Positions 1-7,123 of a stretch of DNA of 29,939 nucleotides are shown piece by piece. Numbering within the stretch: the first letter of the stretch is position 1; each line of letters starts with the position of its first letter. The translations under genes and the position numbers were made by a program. This stretch comes from CAZBXE01 sp964496125. GTDB taxonomy: Bacteria > Chlamydiota > Chlamydiia > Chlamydiales > CAZBXE01. A model generated the notes under the pieces. It saw only the letters and a program-made list of their open reading frames with translations. It had not been told where the DNA came from and did no database searches. The DNA is taken from contig CAZBXE010000019.1 of assembly GCA_964496125.1 (NCBI GenBank), positions 1 to 29,939 of the forward strand. Direction: 5' to 3'.

Positions 1-1
1 G

Positions 2-124
2 GGGATATTTAGTCCAAAGTTATATAGTAAACTCGTTGATAATCAGAGTGTTGAATTGAATCTCAAGGCATATATATTGAACGAAATGACAAAGCAAGGG
101 ATGCCTATGGGTAGTATGGTTTGA
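2..124 (+). CDS. C-terminal tail of an unknown protein (5' end outside window)
   Basis: An open frame runs from the window edge to TGA at 122-124 and gives about 40 residues ending in MTKQGMPMGSMV. It has no stop over its length and lies just upstream of, and in the same direction as, the zinc-ribbon/HTH/recombinase operon, so it may be another gene of the same element. Forty residues are too few to name a family, and chance openness cannot be excluded. No domain is recognised. Confidence 0.35.
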   Translation, partial: GIFSPKLYSKLVDNQSVELNLKAYILNEMTKQGMPMGSMV

Positions 125-149
125 GAAAAGAGATGCAATATTTTAGGAT
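121..149 (+). promoter_or_regulatory. possible sigma70-type promoter for the recombinase operon
   Basis: TTGAGA (121-126) and TAGGAT (144-149) are separated by 17 bases, in the right place to drive the operon starting at 231. The -35 box matches the consensus at 5 of 6 positions and the -10 box at 4 of 6. The -35 overlaps the stop codon of the upstream frame, and the -10 lies in the left arm of the hairpin at 145-175. This is a pattern match only. Confidence 0.3.
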
Positions 150-175
150 AAGTCGACCGAAGGGTGACTTATCCT
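145..175. repeat. perfect 10-bp inverted repeat (hairpin)
   Basis: AGGATAAGTC (145-154) and GACTTATCCT (166-175) are exact reverse complements. An inner ACC/GGT pairing around GAAG (with one bulged G) could extend the stem. No T-run follows directly, so it is a poor intrinsic terminator. It sits between the upstream partial gene and the operon at 231, where it could act as an operator, a 5'-UTR structure or a recombinase-related site. Confidence 0.6.
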
Positions 176-230
176 ACAAGGCCATGTTTTTGTGATTAGT
201 TAAAAAATCGATTTATGAACTAAGGAGAGC

Positions 231-896
231 ATGGTGACTGCAAATACTGATGATAGAATTCTTAAAAATTGCTCCCAATGTTCCGGCGCTTTTTTTGCTA
301 TTGTCACGTGGCAAGGTTATTCTCATCCTGTGTGTTTACAGTGCTGGTCGCTCTTTCAAGATAAGCTTTCTAATATGCAAGAACAAAATGCTCGAGCAAT
401 GAATCATCTTTCTGCTGAAATGGAATGGTGCTCCGGTCTTCCAATAGGATCAATGCCTAGATATGCACCGCCCCCACCTAAATATTTAACAAAAATCGGA
501 GGTCTTGTGCTTAACCACATCACTATCAAGGAAAGCGCTGTCGGGGTAATTAATACGGGCACTATAAAAGGGAATCTTCAAAGCATCGATGCTACCTTAA
601 CCCTTTTGAACACACAACCTCAACATAAGGAATTTCTAAAAGCCATCCGTGATCTTTCAGAAGCTGTTGTGAATGCTAACGAGGCAAGTGAAGCACAAAA
701 AGAAGAGGTTGTGGAATGGCTGAGTACTTTAACAGAACAGGCTCGTTCCACCAAGGAAAGCAGAAAGCCGTCGTTAATTAAAGCTGCCATGAGGGAGTTA
801 AGCGAAATTGCTGCGGCTGTGGTTTCGATTCAAACACTCTGGAACACGGCAGTTCCGATAATTAATCAATTTTTTTCTTTAGGAGATGAATCATGA
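231..896 (+). CDS. unknown protein with N-terminal zinc ribbon and alpha-helical C-terminus
   Basis: This is a 221-residue protein with no function I can assign. Cys14, Cys17, Cys35 and Cys38 form two CxxC pairs typical of a zinc ribbon. A short Pro-rich linker (about residues 75-82) follows. A beta-type segment (about 93-120, with GVINTGTIKGNLQSID) leads into a mostly helical C-terminus ending in a moderately hydrophobic stretch (about 190-216). A strong Shine-Dalgarno, AAGGAGA at 222-228, supports the ATG at 231. The stop overlaps the next start as ATGA, so it is translationally coupled to the HTH and recombinase genes. It is probably cargo or an accessory factor of the mobile element. No catalytic motif is visible. 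Confidence 0.75.
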   Translation: MVTANTDDRILKNCSQCSGAFFAIVTWQGYSHPVCLQCWSLFQDKLSNMQEQNARAMNHLSAEMEWCSGLPIGSMPRYAPPPPKYLTKIGGLVLNHITIKESAVGVINTGTIKGNLQSIDATLTLLNTQPQHKEFLKAIRDLSEAVVNANEASEAQKEEVVEWLSTLTEQARSTKESRKPSLIKAAMRELSEIAAAVVSIQTLWNTAVPIINQFFSLGDES

Positions 897-1093
897 AAAG
901 GTTTGATGAATATATGCGGATCAAAGAGGCCTCTGAATTTCTTGGTGTCACGCCGAATACTCTGCGTAACTGGGAAAAGGAAGATAAAATCAAAGTCTAT
1001 CGCAATCCTCAGAATAGTTATCGTTTATATAAAAAAGAAGATCTTGAACAGCTCCTCAACAAAATTGCACCCGTCTTGGAAGTTTCAAAATGA
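893..1093 (+). CDS. small MerR/excisionase-type HTH DNA-binding protein
   Basis: A 66-residue protein made almost entirely of a MerR-like winged HTH. IKEASEFLGVTPNTLRNWEK is the recognition helix-turn-helix, and the RLYKKEDL segment is the usual wing ending. AGGAGA at 881-886 precedes the ATG. The gene overlaps its upstream neighbour by 4 bases and the recombinase downstream by 4 bases (both ATGA). Proteins of this type act as excisionases, directionality factors or autoregulators of recombinase operons. In IS607-type transposases a similar HTH is fused to the serine-recombinase domain; here it is a separate protein. The exact role is inferred. Confidence 0.85.
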   Translation: MKRFDEYMRIKEASEFLGVTPNTLRNWEKEDKIKVYRNPQNSYRLYKKEDLEQLLNKIAPVLEVSK

Positions 1094-2571
1094 AAACAAT
1101 CATACTAGCAAGGGTCTCAAGCAAAGACCAAGAAGATGGACAATCCATCCCTTCTCAAGTCAGAAGATTGACAGAATATGCCTTAAGAAAAAATCTGCAG
1201 GTAGTACAAACCCTTCAAATTACAGAATCCTCAACAAAAGAGACGCGTAAGCAGTTTAGTCAAATTTTAGCCTACATAAAGCAATCCAAGGACCCTATAG
1301 CTCTTGTTACGGATACAGTGGATCGCCTGCAAAGAAGCTTTCGAGAAACACCTCTTCTAGATGAAATGCGCAAACTAGGGAAGGTAGAGCTTCACTTCCT
1401 TAGAGAGGGTTTGATAGTCAACCGCAACTCCAATAGTGCTCAGTTAATGCAATGGGATATTGGAGTGCTTTTCGCCTCTAGTTATGTCAGGCAGTTTAGC
1501 GACAATGTAAAGCGCAGCAAGGAACAGAGTGTAAAAAATGGCGAGTGGATTGGTAAAGCTCCCTATGGTTACAAGAATGTCACTTTACCCTCAGGAAAGA
1601 AGATTATCGAAGTTGATCAGGAAGCAGCCCCATTTGTCATAAAAATGTTTGAGATGTATGCAAGTGGGCTTCACTCCTTCCAAACGATTGCCGATGAAAT
1701 GACCAAGCTTGGCTTGAAAAATAAAGAGGGCAAAGCCATTACCTTAAGCCGTGTAGAGATCACTCTCAAAAACCCTTTTTATTTTGGGGTTATGAGAGTT
1801 AAGGGTGAGTTTTTCGCTCATAAGTATCCTCCTCTTGTTTCAGAAGTTTTGTTTGATCAAGCTCAAGAAGTCATGGCTGGTCACAATAAAAAGCCTTTTC
1901 AATATGCAGCCAACCCCATCCTTTTCAGAGGGCTTATCTCATGTAAGCATTGTGGATGCGGAGTGACTGGTGACATCAAAAAGAAAAAATATATTTACTA
2001 TAGTTGCGCTAACTCCAAGCGTGTATGTCAAAATCTCTGGGCGCGGGAAGAGGACTTACTCGCGCCTTTGATGGAGTATCTAGATCGGATTCAGCTTCCA
2101 GATGCTGTCATTGAAGAGATTGTCGAGTATTTAAAGAAAGCTTATGCACATGAGCAAGCCTTTTTCAAAACGTTTCAAGAAGCACTCCGCAAAGAGCTTG
2201 ATTCTATTCAAAATAGGCTCTCCAAATTGGTTGATATGCACCTAGATGGAGGTATTGACTCCGAGACCTACCATATCAAGCTTGACGAGTATAAGAAAAG
2301 GCAGCGCGAGATTACCTCGGAAATGGAAGCTCACGTCAATGCAGACGAAACTTGTATTATCACAGCAAAAACAGTCTTGGATTTGGCAAAACGGGCAAAG
2401 GAACTCTTCATGAGTTCGAAACTAGGTGAAAAACAGCAACTTTTGAATTTTGTATTTTCGAACTTCGAATTGGATGGCAAAAGGCTGCTTGTGACACTGC
2501 GTGAGCCGTTTTTGACCCTTACCGCACTGTCACATCAACCAGCAAGTCTCCGGATGCTAGATTCGAACTAG
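1090..2571 (+). CDS. large serine recombinase (site-specific integrase/resolvase family)
   Basis: A 493-residue large serine recombinase that would cut and rejoin attachment-site DNA through a phosphoserine intermediate. The resolvase domain begins at once: LARVSSKDQ places the nucleophile at Ser10. The Recombinase domain covers roughly residues 155-260 (GKAPYGYKN near its start). A zinc beta-ribbon uses Cys285, Cys288, Cys306 and Cys313, and a coiled-coil region spans about 340-410. Length and domain order are normal, so it looks intact. The start overlaps the HTH gene by ATGA. Its last eight codons lie inside the tRNA-Asn gene on the other strand, which suggests the element integrated there. 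An IS607 transposase is ruled out by the size. Confidence 0.93.
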   Translation: MKTIILARVSSKDQEDGQSIPSQVRRLTEYALRKNLQVVQTLQITESSTKETRKQFSQILAYIKQSKDPIALVTDTVDRLQRSFRETPLLDEMRKLGKVELHFLREGLIVNRNSNSAQLMQWDIGVLFASSYVRQFSDNVKRSKEQSVKNGEWIGKAPYGYKNVTLPSGKKIIEVDQEAAPFVIKMFEMYASGLHSFQTIADEMTKLGLKNKEGKAITLSRVEITLKNPFYFGVMRVKGEFFAHKYPPLVSEVLFDQAQEVMAGHNKKPFQYAANPILFRGLISCKHCGCGVTGDIKKKKYIYYSCANSKRVCQNLWAREEDLLAPLMEYLDRIQLPDAVIEEIVEYLKKAYAHEQAFFKTFQEALRKELDSIQNRLSKLVDMHLDGGIDSETYHIKLDEYKKRQREITSEMEAHVNADETCIITAKTVLDLAKRAKELFMSSKLGEKQQLLNFVFSNFELDGKRLLVTLREPFLTLTALSHQPASLRMLDSN

Positions 2572-2619
2572 CGACCAACGGATTAACAGTCCGCTGCTCT
2601 ACCGCTGAGCTAATCCGGA
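2548..2619 (-). tRNA. tRNA-Asn (anticodon GTT)
   Basis: On the minus strand the sequence folds as a full cloverleaf. The acceptor arm TCCGGAT (2613-2619) pairs with ATCCGGA (2549-2555). The D-arm is AGCTCAGCGGTAGAGC, the anticodon loop holds GTT, and the T-arm contains GTTCGAATC. The discriminator is G, as usual for tRNA-Asn. CCA is not encoded. It lies downstream of the groEL terminator. Its 3' half overlaps the end of the serine recombinase on the opposite strand, consistent with use as an attachment site. Confidence 0.95.
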
Positions 2620-2632
2620 ATAGGAAAGCTAC

Positions 2633-2661
2633 ACTTTAAAAAAAACGGTCATAATTTGCAA
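2633..2661 (-). promoter_or_regulatory. candidate promoter for tRNA-Asn
   Basis: On the minus strand, TTGCAA (2656-2661) and TAAAGT (2633-2638) are spaced by exactly 17 bases. Transcription would start about 7 bases before the tRNA 5' end. It would give tRNA-Asn its own promoter just beyond the groEL terminator. Both boxes match the consensus at 4 of 6 positions. Confidence 0.4.
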
Positions 2662-2662
2662 G

Positions 2663-2693
2663 AAAAAAAACCCCGCCATTTCGAGTGGCGGGG
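2663..2693 (-). terminator. rho-independent terminator of groESL
   Basis: CCCCGCCA (2671-2678) and TGGCGGGG (2686-2693) form a perfect 8-bp GC-rich stem with a 7-base loop. On the minus strand it is followed by eight T residues (2663-2670). It begins eight bases after the groEL stop codon. Confidence 0.93.
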
Positions 2694-2700
2694 TTTAGGA

Positions 2701-4326
2701 CTAGTAGTCCATTCCTGCAGACATGTTTGCAGGTGCTGGTTTTTCGTCTGGTACTTCTACGATCACAGCTTCTGTTGTCAGCAGCATCGAAGCGATAGAC
2801 ACAGCATTTTCAAGCGCACAGCGAGCAACCTTCTTAGGGTCAATGATCCCAGCTTGGAACATGTCAACAAACTCCCCACTTAGGGCGTTATACCCAAAAT
2901 TTTCTTTGAGTTTTTCAACCTGTTGTAAGATGATCGATCCTTCCTGGCCGGCGTTTTCTGCGATCTGGCGAAGAGGAGCAGCAAGAGACTTTGCGATGAT
3001 CTCAGCCCCTGTTTTGATGTCGCCAGTTAGCGTTGCGATCATCTTGCGAAGTGCTGGGATGCAGCGGACAAGTGCTACGCCGCCGCCTGGTAGGATGCCT
3101 TCTTCGATAGCGGCAATTGTCGCTTGATGAGCATCGTCAACGCGGTCTTTCTTCTCCTTCATTTCGACTTCTGTCGCAGCGCCTACACGGATCATTGCAA
3201 CGCCACCGGAGAGTTTTGCAAGGCGTTCTTTGAGCTTCTCTTTGTCGTAATCTGAGGTGCTTTCCTCGATTTGTGTCTTGAGTTGCGCAATGCGCCCTTG
3301 GATTTTTTTCTTGTCTCCACGCCCTTCGATAATGGTAGTCTCTTCTTTGCTCACAACTATTTTTTTGGCCTGGCCGAGCATTTCGAGCGTGACAGATTCT
3401 AGTGTTTGTCCAAGCTCTTCGCTGATGACTTGCCCGTTTGTCAAGATGGCAATATCATCAAGCATGGCTTTTCTGCGATCGCCAAAGCCAGGGGCTTTGA
3501 CAGCGCATACTTTGAGACCGGCACGTAGCCTATTGACAACGAGTGTCGCCAAGGCTTCCCCTTCTACGTCTTCTGCGATAATGAGAAGAGGTTTTCCAGT
3601 TTCTGCTACAGCCTGGAGTAGGGGGATCATGTCTTTCACAGCTGCAATCTTCTTTTCGAAGAGAAGAATGTAGGCTTCCTCGAAGACGCATTCAAGGGAT
3701 TCTGTGTGATTGATAAAGTAGGCTGAGAGGTAGCCGCGATCGAAGTTCATTCCTTCTACGACATCGAGTGTGATTTCAAAGCCTTTGCCTTCTTCCACAG
3801 CTACTGTGCCATCTTTACCGACACGTTCTACTGCTTCTGCAATGATGTTGCCGATTTCTTCATCGTTGTTGGCAGAGATTGTAGCTACTTGTGTGATTTC
3901 TTTTCGGGTTTCTACTTTTTTGCTGTGGCGGGCAAGCTCTTCCACAACTGTTTTGAGAGCTTTATCCATACCACGTTTTAGATCCATGGGATTGGCGCCT
4001 GCTGCGATGTTTCGGAGTCCTTCCGAATAGATCGCTTCTGCAAGGACTGTAGCGGTCGTTGTACCGTCGCCTGCTTTGTCTGCTGTCTTACTTGCCACTT
4101 CTTTGACCATCTGGGCACCGAGATTCTCGTGTCTATCTTCGAGTTCGATGTCTTTTGCGACTGTGACGCCGTCCTTTGTGATGTGAGGGGACCCATACGA
4201 TTTATCCAGGATAACGTTGCGTCCTTTAGGACCTAGGGTTACCTTCACGGCATCAGCTAGGGTCTTAACCCCTTTTAAAATTTTGCTTCTTGCTTCTTCT
4301 TTAAATTTAATGTCTTTGGCTGCCAT
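2701..4326 (-). CDS. groL: 60-kDa chaperonin GroEL (Hsp60)
   Basis: A 541-residue cytosolic chaperonin that forms the double-ring folding chamber with GroES and uses ATP. The start MAAKDIKF, the phosphate-binding GDGTTT at about 87-92, Asp52 and the GGGVAL segment near 410 are all canonical. Length is normal for the family. The C-terminus ends MSAGMDY with only a rudimentary version of the Gly-Met tail. An AGGAGA ribosome site precedes the ATG, and groES lies 17 bases upstream. Expression should follow the CIRCE-type operator and promoter upstream of groES. It looks like the canonical chaperonin rather than one of the divergent chlamydial GroEL paralogues. Confidence 0.98.
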   Translation of the reverse strand: MAAKDIKFKEEARSKILKGVKTLADAVKVTLGPKGRNVILDKSYGSPHITKDGVTVAKDIELEDRHENLGAQMVKEVASKTADKAGDGTTTATVLAEAIYSEGLRNIAAGANPMDLKRGMDKALKTVVEELARHSKKVETRKEITQVATISANNDEEIGNIIAEAVERVGKDGTVAVEEGKGFEITLDVVEGMNFDRGYLSAYFINHTESLECVFEEAYILLFEKKIAAVKDMIPLLQAVAETGKPLLIIAEDVEGEALATLVVNRLRAGLKVCAVKAPGFGDRRKAMLDDIAILTNGQVISEELGQTLESVTLEMLGQAKKIVVSKEETTIIEGRGDKKKIQGRIAQLKTQIEESTSDYDKEKLKERLAKLSGGVAMIRVGAATEVEMKEKKDRVDDAHQATIAAIEEGILPGGGVALVRCIPALRKMIATLTGDIKTGAEIIAKSLAAPLRQIAENAGQEGSIILQQVEKLKENFGYNALSGEFVDMFQAGIIDPKKVARCALENAVSIASMLLTTEAVIVEVPDEKPAPANMSAGMDY

Positions 4327-4343
4327 AAATGGATTCTCCTTTC

Positions 4344-4655
4344 TTATTCTTGAATGATTGCAATGATGTCATCACCACGTACAATCACAAAATCTTCATC
4401 ATTGAGTGTTACTTCTTGTCCAGAGTACTTTTCCATTAGGATGATATCACCGACCTTGACAGGGTTCGGGACAAGCTTTCCATCTTTATCTTTTTTGCCC
4501 TCGCCTACGGCTACAACCTTTGCTCTTTCCTGTTTTTTCTTTGCAGAATCGGGTAGGATAATACCCCCTTTGAGAGCGACTTCAGGCTCGAGGCGGCTTA
4601 CAAGAACACGGTTGCCAAGAGGCGTGAGTTTTGTTTTTTGCTTAGTCTCTGTCAT
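4344..4655 (-). CDS. groES: 10-kDa co-chaperonin GroES
   Basis: A 103-residue GroES, the lid of the GroEL chamber. Family hallmarks are LTPLGNRVLV at the start of the fold, the mobile loop region with GGIILPDSAKKK, and the ending DFVIVRGDDIIAII. An AGGAGA site (minus strand, about 4661-4666) precedes the ATG. The gene is first in the groES-groEL pair, preceded by a promoter and by an inverted repeat resembling CIRCE. It is about five residues longer than typical at the N-terminus (MTETKQKTK). Confidence 0.98.
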   Translation of the reverse strand: MTETKQKTKLTPLGNRVLVSRLEPEVALKGGIILPDSAKKKQERAKVVAVGEGKKDKDGKLVPNPVKVGDIILMEKYSGQEVTLNDEDFVIVRGDDIIAIIQE

Positions 4656-4690
4656 GATGTTCTCCTTGCATGATTGTGATTACAATGGGA

Positions 4691-4719
4691 AATATAAATG
4701 ATGAACCCTTTTTTAGCAA
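4691..4719 (-). promoter_or_regulatory. candidate promoter of groESL
   Basis: On the minus strand, TTGCTA (4714-4719) and TATATT (4691-4696) are separated by exactly 17 bases. The -10 box matches consensus at 5 of 6 positions and the -35 at 4 of 6. The predicted start is about 30 bases before the groES ATG, leaving room for its strong ribosome site. The CIRCE-like repeat lies 7 bases upstream of the -35. Confidence 0.6.
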
Positions 4720-4726
4720 ACAGAAT

Positions 4727-4753
4727 TTAGCAAACGCTTTGATCGACTGCTAA
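4727..4753. promoter_or_regulatory. CIRCE-type HrcA operator
   Basis: TTAGCAAAC (4727-4735) and GACTGCTAA (4745-4753) flank a 9-base spacer. The CIRCE consensus is TTAGCACTC-N9-GAGTGCTAA. The left arm matches 7 of 9 positions, the right arm 8 of 9, and the spacer length is exact. Location directly upstream of groES fits heat-shock control by the HrcA repressor, known for chlamydial groE and dnaK operons. The operator overlaps the pepF stop codon. A further half-site (TTAGCAAAC at 4713-4721) lies between it and the promoter. Confidence 0.8.
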
Positions 4754-6564
4754 GAATTGTTGCTCCTTGAGGTTGAGTACGTTAGGTTTTTTAATGTTTC
4801 CACTAAATTTTTGAATTTACGAATCGTGGCCAAAATCGGTTCCTTGGATTCCATGTCGACTCCAGCTTTTTTTAGAGTGTCGATCGGATATGCACTGCTG
4901 CCTGACTTTAGGAAGGAAAGGTAGTCATCTCTTTCTTGGGCCCCTCCCTTAACAACTCTTTCATTGAGGGCTAGTGCTGCCGCAATCCCGGTTGCATACT
5001 GGTAGACATAGAAATTATAGTAAAAGTGAGGGATGCGGGCCCATTCAGTAGAGATCTCTTCATCAAAGATAATAGAGGGACCAAAAGAAGCCGTAATGAT
5101 TTCTTGGTATTTATCTCTTAATAACTTGGGTGTAAGTGGGTTGCCTTTCTCTGTTTGCTCGTGAAGGAAAAGCTCAAACTCAGCAAAGCCTGTTTGTCTA
5201 AAGAAGGTGCCCCTTAAGTCATCGATTTTTTCGCAGACAAGATAGATTTTCTCTTCTTTCGAAGTCATTGTCGCAAGAAGGTGTTGCAACAGAAGCTCTT
5301 CGTTGAAGGTGGATGCGACCTCCGCTAGGAAAATGGGGTAGTTGCTGTAGTGGTAGGGTTGGGTCTTGTGGCTAAGGTAGGAGTGCATGCTATGACCTGC
5401 TTCATGTGCTAAAGTAAAGACATCTCGCATCGTTCCCTTAAAGTTCATGAGCATGTATGGGTAGCTATCGTAGCATCCACTTGAGTAGGCGCCTGATCTT
5501 TTGTTTTTGTTTTCGTAGCGGTCGGACCATCTTTGTTCCTTCATCCCTTTGCGCAGAATGTTTTGATACTCGGCGCCAAGGGGCGCAACCGATGCAATCA
5601 CCATGTCTTCAGCTTGCTGGTAGGTAAAATGAAAGTCGATTTCTTTAGAAAGTGGCACGAAGAGGTCGTAGAAGTGGAGGTCTATGTTACCCAGGAGTTT
5701 TTTTCTTAACGTGATGTACTCTCTATGAGCCTCTAAATTTTCGCGCACTGTTTCGATGAGGGCATGGTATACCTTTGTAGGGATTTTGTTGCCAAAAAGC
5801 GCAGCATCAAGACAGGTTGGGTAGCGTCTTGCTTTTGCGTGAAAGACGTGGTTGTTGACTTGACCTTTAAGGAGCTCGCACAGTGTGTTTTCGTGCTTTT
5901 TATAGACCTGGAGATAGGTATGGAACACATTTTTACGCAGCGTTCGGTCGTGGCTTTCTAGGTGCTGTCTGTAGGATGCATGTGTGATCTGGTGTTCCTT
6001 TCCCTCTTCGTCTTTTGCTGTGCCGAAAGTAAAGTCTGCATCATTCAAAGCCGAGAAGGACTTGCGAGCTGCTTGTAGTGACTGCCCAGCCATGGCAAAC
6101 AGTTCTTCTTCGCGGGCGGTGAGTACGTGCGGCTTTTGGCGGAATTTTTTCTCGAGCAAAAAATGGTAAGGAGAAAGCACCTTATCTTTGAGATAAGTTT
6201 GGATCTTTGCGTCAGGGAGACCAAGCAGTTCAGGTTCAAACCAAGCGGTCCTTTCTTGGTAATCAAAAAGAAGCCCCGTAATGCGGTCAAGAGCGCTTTT
6301 ATTACCATCCTCAGTGATGTCCACATCAAAGCAAAGGTGCATGTACGTATAGAGTTTTTCAAGAGTTCTTTCGTAGCCTAAGGAAGCTTCTAATGCGGAT
6401 TTAAGAATTTCTGCAGACTCGCCAAGGCGACCTTGAAACTGGAGAAGGCCTTGCCATTTACGTGTTTCTAATTTTTTAAATTCCTCTTCCCACTCCATTT
6501 TATTTTTGTAAAGCGGAGAGAGATCCCAGGTGTCCTCTGCGGCGATTTGCTTTCGTAGTTTCAT
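4750..6564 (-). CDS. pepF: oligoendopeptidase F (M3 family zinc peptidase)
   Basis: A 604-residue cytosolic zinc metallopeptidase of family M3 that cleaves short peptides. The catalytic HEAGH motif is at residues 387-391 (HEAGHSMHSYLSHKTQPYHYSN). The C-terminal YYNFYVYQYATG segment is also typical of PepF. I start at the ATG giving MKLRKQIAAEDTWDLSPLYK, because family members begin with this WDLSPLY region. The frame stays open for 81 residues upstream, but that extension would overlap the divergent ptsH start and is unlikely. The gene runs into groES, as in Chlamydia, and its stop codon lies within the CIRCE operator. Length is normal. Confidence 0.93.
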   Translation of the reverse strand: MKLRKQIAAEDTWDLSPLYKNKMEWEEEFKKLETRKWQGLLQFQGRLGESAEILKSALEASLGYERTLEKLYTYMHLCFDVDITEDGNKSALDRITGLLFDYQERTAWFEPELLGLPDAKIQTYLKDKVLSPYHFLLEKKFRQKPHVLTAREEELFAMAGQSLQAARKSFSALNDADFTFGTAKDEEGKEHQITHASYRQHLESHDRTLRKNVFHTYLQVYKKHENTLCELLKGQVNNHVFHAKARRYPTCLDAALFGNKIPTKVYHALIETVRENLEAHREYITLRKKLLGNIDLHFYDLFVPLSKEIDFHFTYQQAEDMVIASVAPLGAEYQNILRKGMKEQRWSDRYENKNKRSGAYSSGCYDSYPYMLMNFKGTMRDVFTLAHEAGHSMHSYLSHKTQPYHYSNYPIFLAEVASTFNEELLLQHLLATMTSKEEKIYLVCEKIDDLRGTFFRQTGFAEFELFLHEQTEKGNPLTPKLLRDKYQEIITASFGPSIIFDEEISTEWARIPHFYYNFYVYQYATGIAAALALNERVVKGGAQERDDYLSFLKSGSSAYPIDTLKKAGVDMESKEPILATIRKFKNLVETLKNLTYSTSRSNNS

Positions 6565-6754
6565 GTGAGATTTCCGTATTGATTGTGCCTCCCTAGTATG
6601 CCTGAGCATCACAATAATCGACAAGAAGAGATTTTTTAAAACGATGAGTGAAAAAAATGTTTGCGCATAAAAGGAGCTTTCAGTTATGAAGTCCATACTT
6701 GGCAAAATGATTTTTTTAATGAGCCGAGACAAAACGCATATAAGGAAGATTCTT

Positions 6755-7057
6755 ATGACAGCAACATTAGTTAGAAAACCTGAGACGAAGGCTATCGGAT
6801 CGTTCATCGTACGAAACGCCAGAGGTCTTCACACAAGGCCTTCTACGGAACTTGTAAAGTGTGCCACTAAATTTAAGGCGCATGTCACCTTGATCTATAA
6901 GAAGACACAGGTCAATGGAAAATCGTTACTCGGAATACTCATGCTCGCAGCAACAAAGGGCTCCAAGATTTATGTGGAAGCAGAAGGTGTTGATGCAGAA
7001 GAGGCGGTGAGTGCGATTTTAGCTCTTGCACAGGACAATTTTCATATTCATTACTGA
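6755..7057 (+). CDS. ptsH: HPr phosphocarrier protein
   Basis: A 100-residue HPr, which carries phosphate from enzyme I (PEP-dependent) to EIIA proteins. The active-site loop NARGLHTRPS places the phosphorylated histidine at His26. The regulatory-serine region is NGKSLLGIL with Ser57. I start at the ATG after AAGGAAG (6742-6748). An upstream in-frame ATG at 6686 would add 23 unrelated residues. Enzyme I is not in this window. The gene is divergent from pepF and convergent with the BFN protein. In reduced-genome bacteria HPr may be mainly regulatory; nothing here decides this. Confidence 0.93.
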   Translation: MTATLVRKPETKAIGSFIVRNARGLHTRPSTELVKCATKFKAHVTLIYKKTQVNGKSLLGILMLAATKGSKIYVEAEGVDAEEAVSAILALAQDNFHIHY

Positions 7058-7123
7058 TTGTTTCAGTAAAGAAAGACTCGTATTACTTTTTTTTGACGCA
7101 TTTCTTGTTTTAATTTTTTCTCA

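Noticed and set aside
1..230. Second attachment site (copy of the tRNA-Asn 3' end) at the left edge.
   Set aside because: No stretch matching the tRNA T-arm or acceptor was found here, so the other element end must lie outside the window or be unrecognisable.
3257..3673. Long plus-strand frames opposite groEL (also 2723-3127 and 3770-4030).
   Set aside because: They are antisense to a highly conserved coding gene, have Ser-rich low-complexity composition and no ribosome sites.
6565..6807. N-terminal extension of PepF with a hydrophobic, membrane-like segment.
   Set aside because: Family members start at the WDLSPLY region, and the extension would overlap the divergent ptsH leader and an in-frame ATG there. 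It is most likely open by chance.
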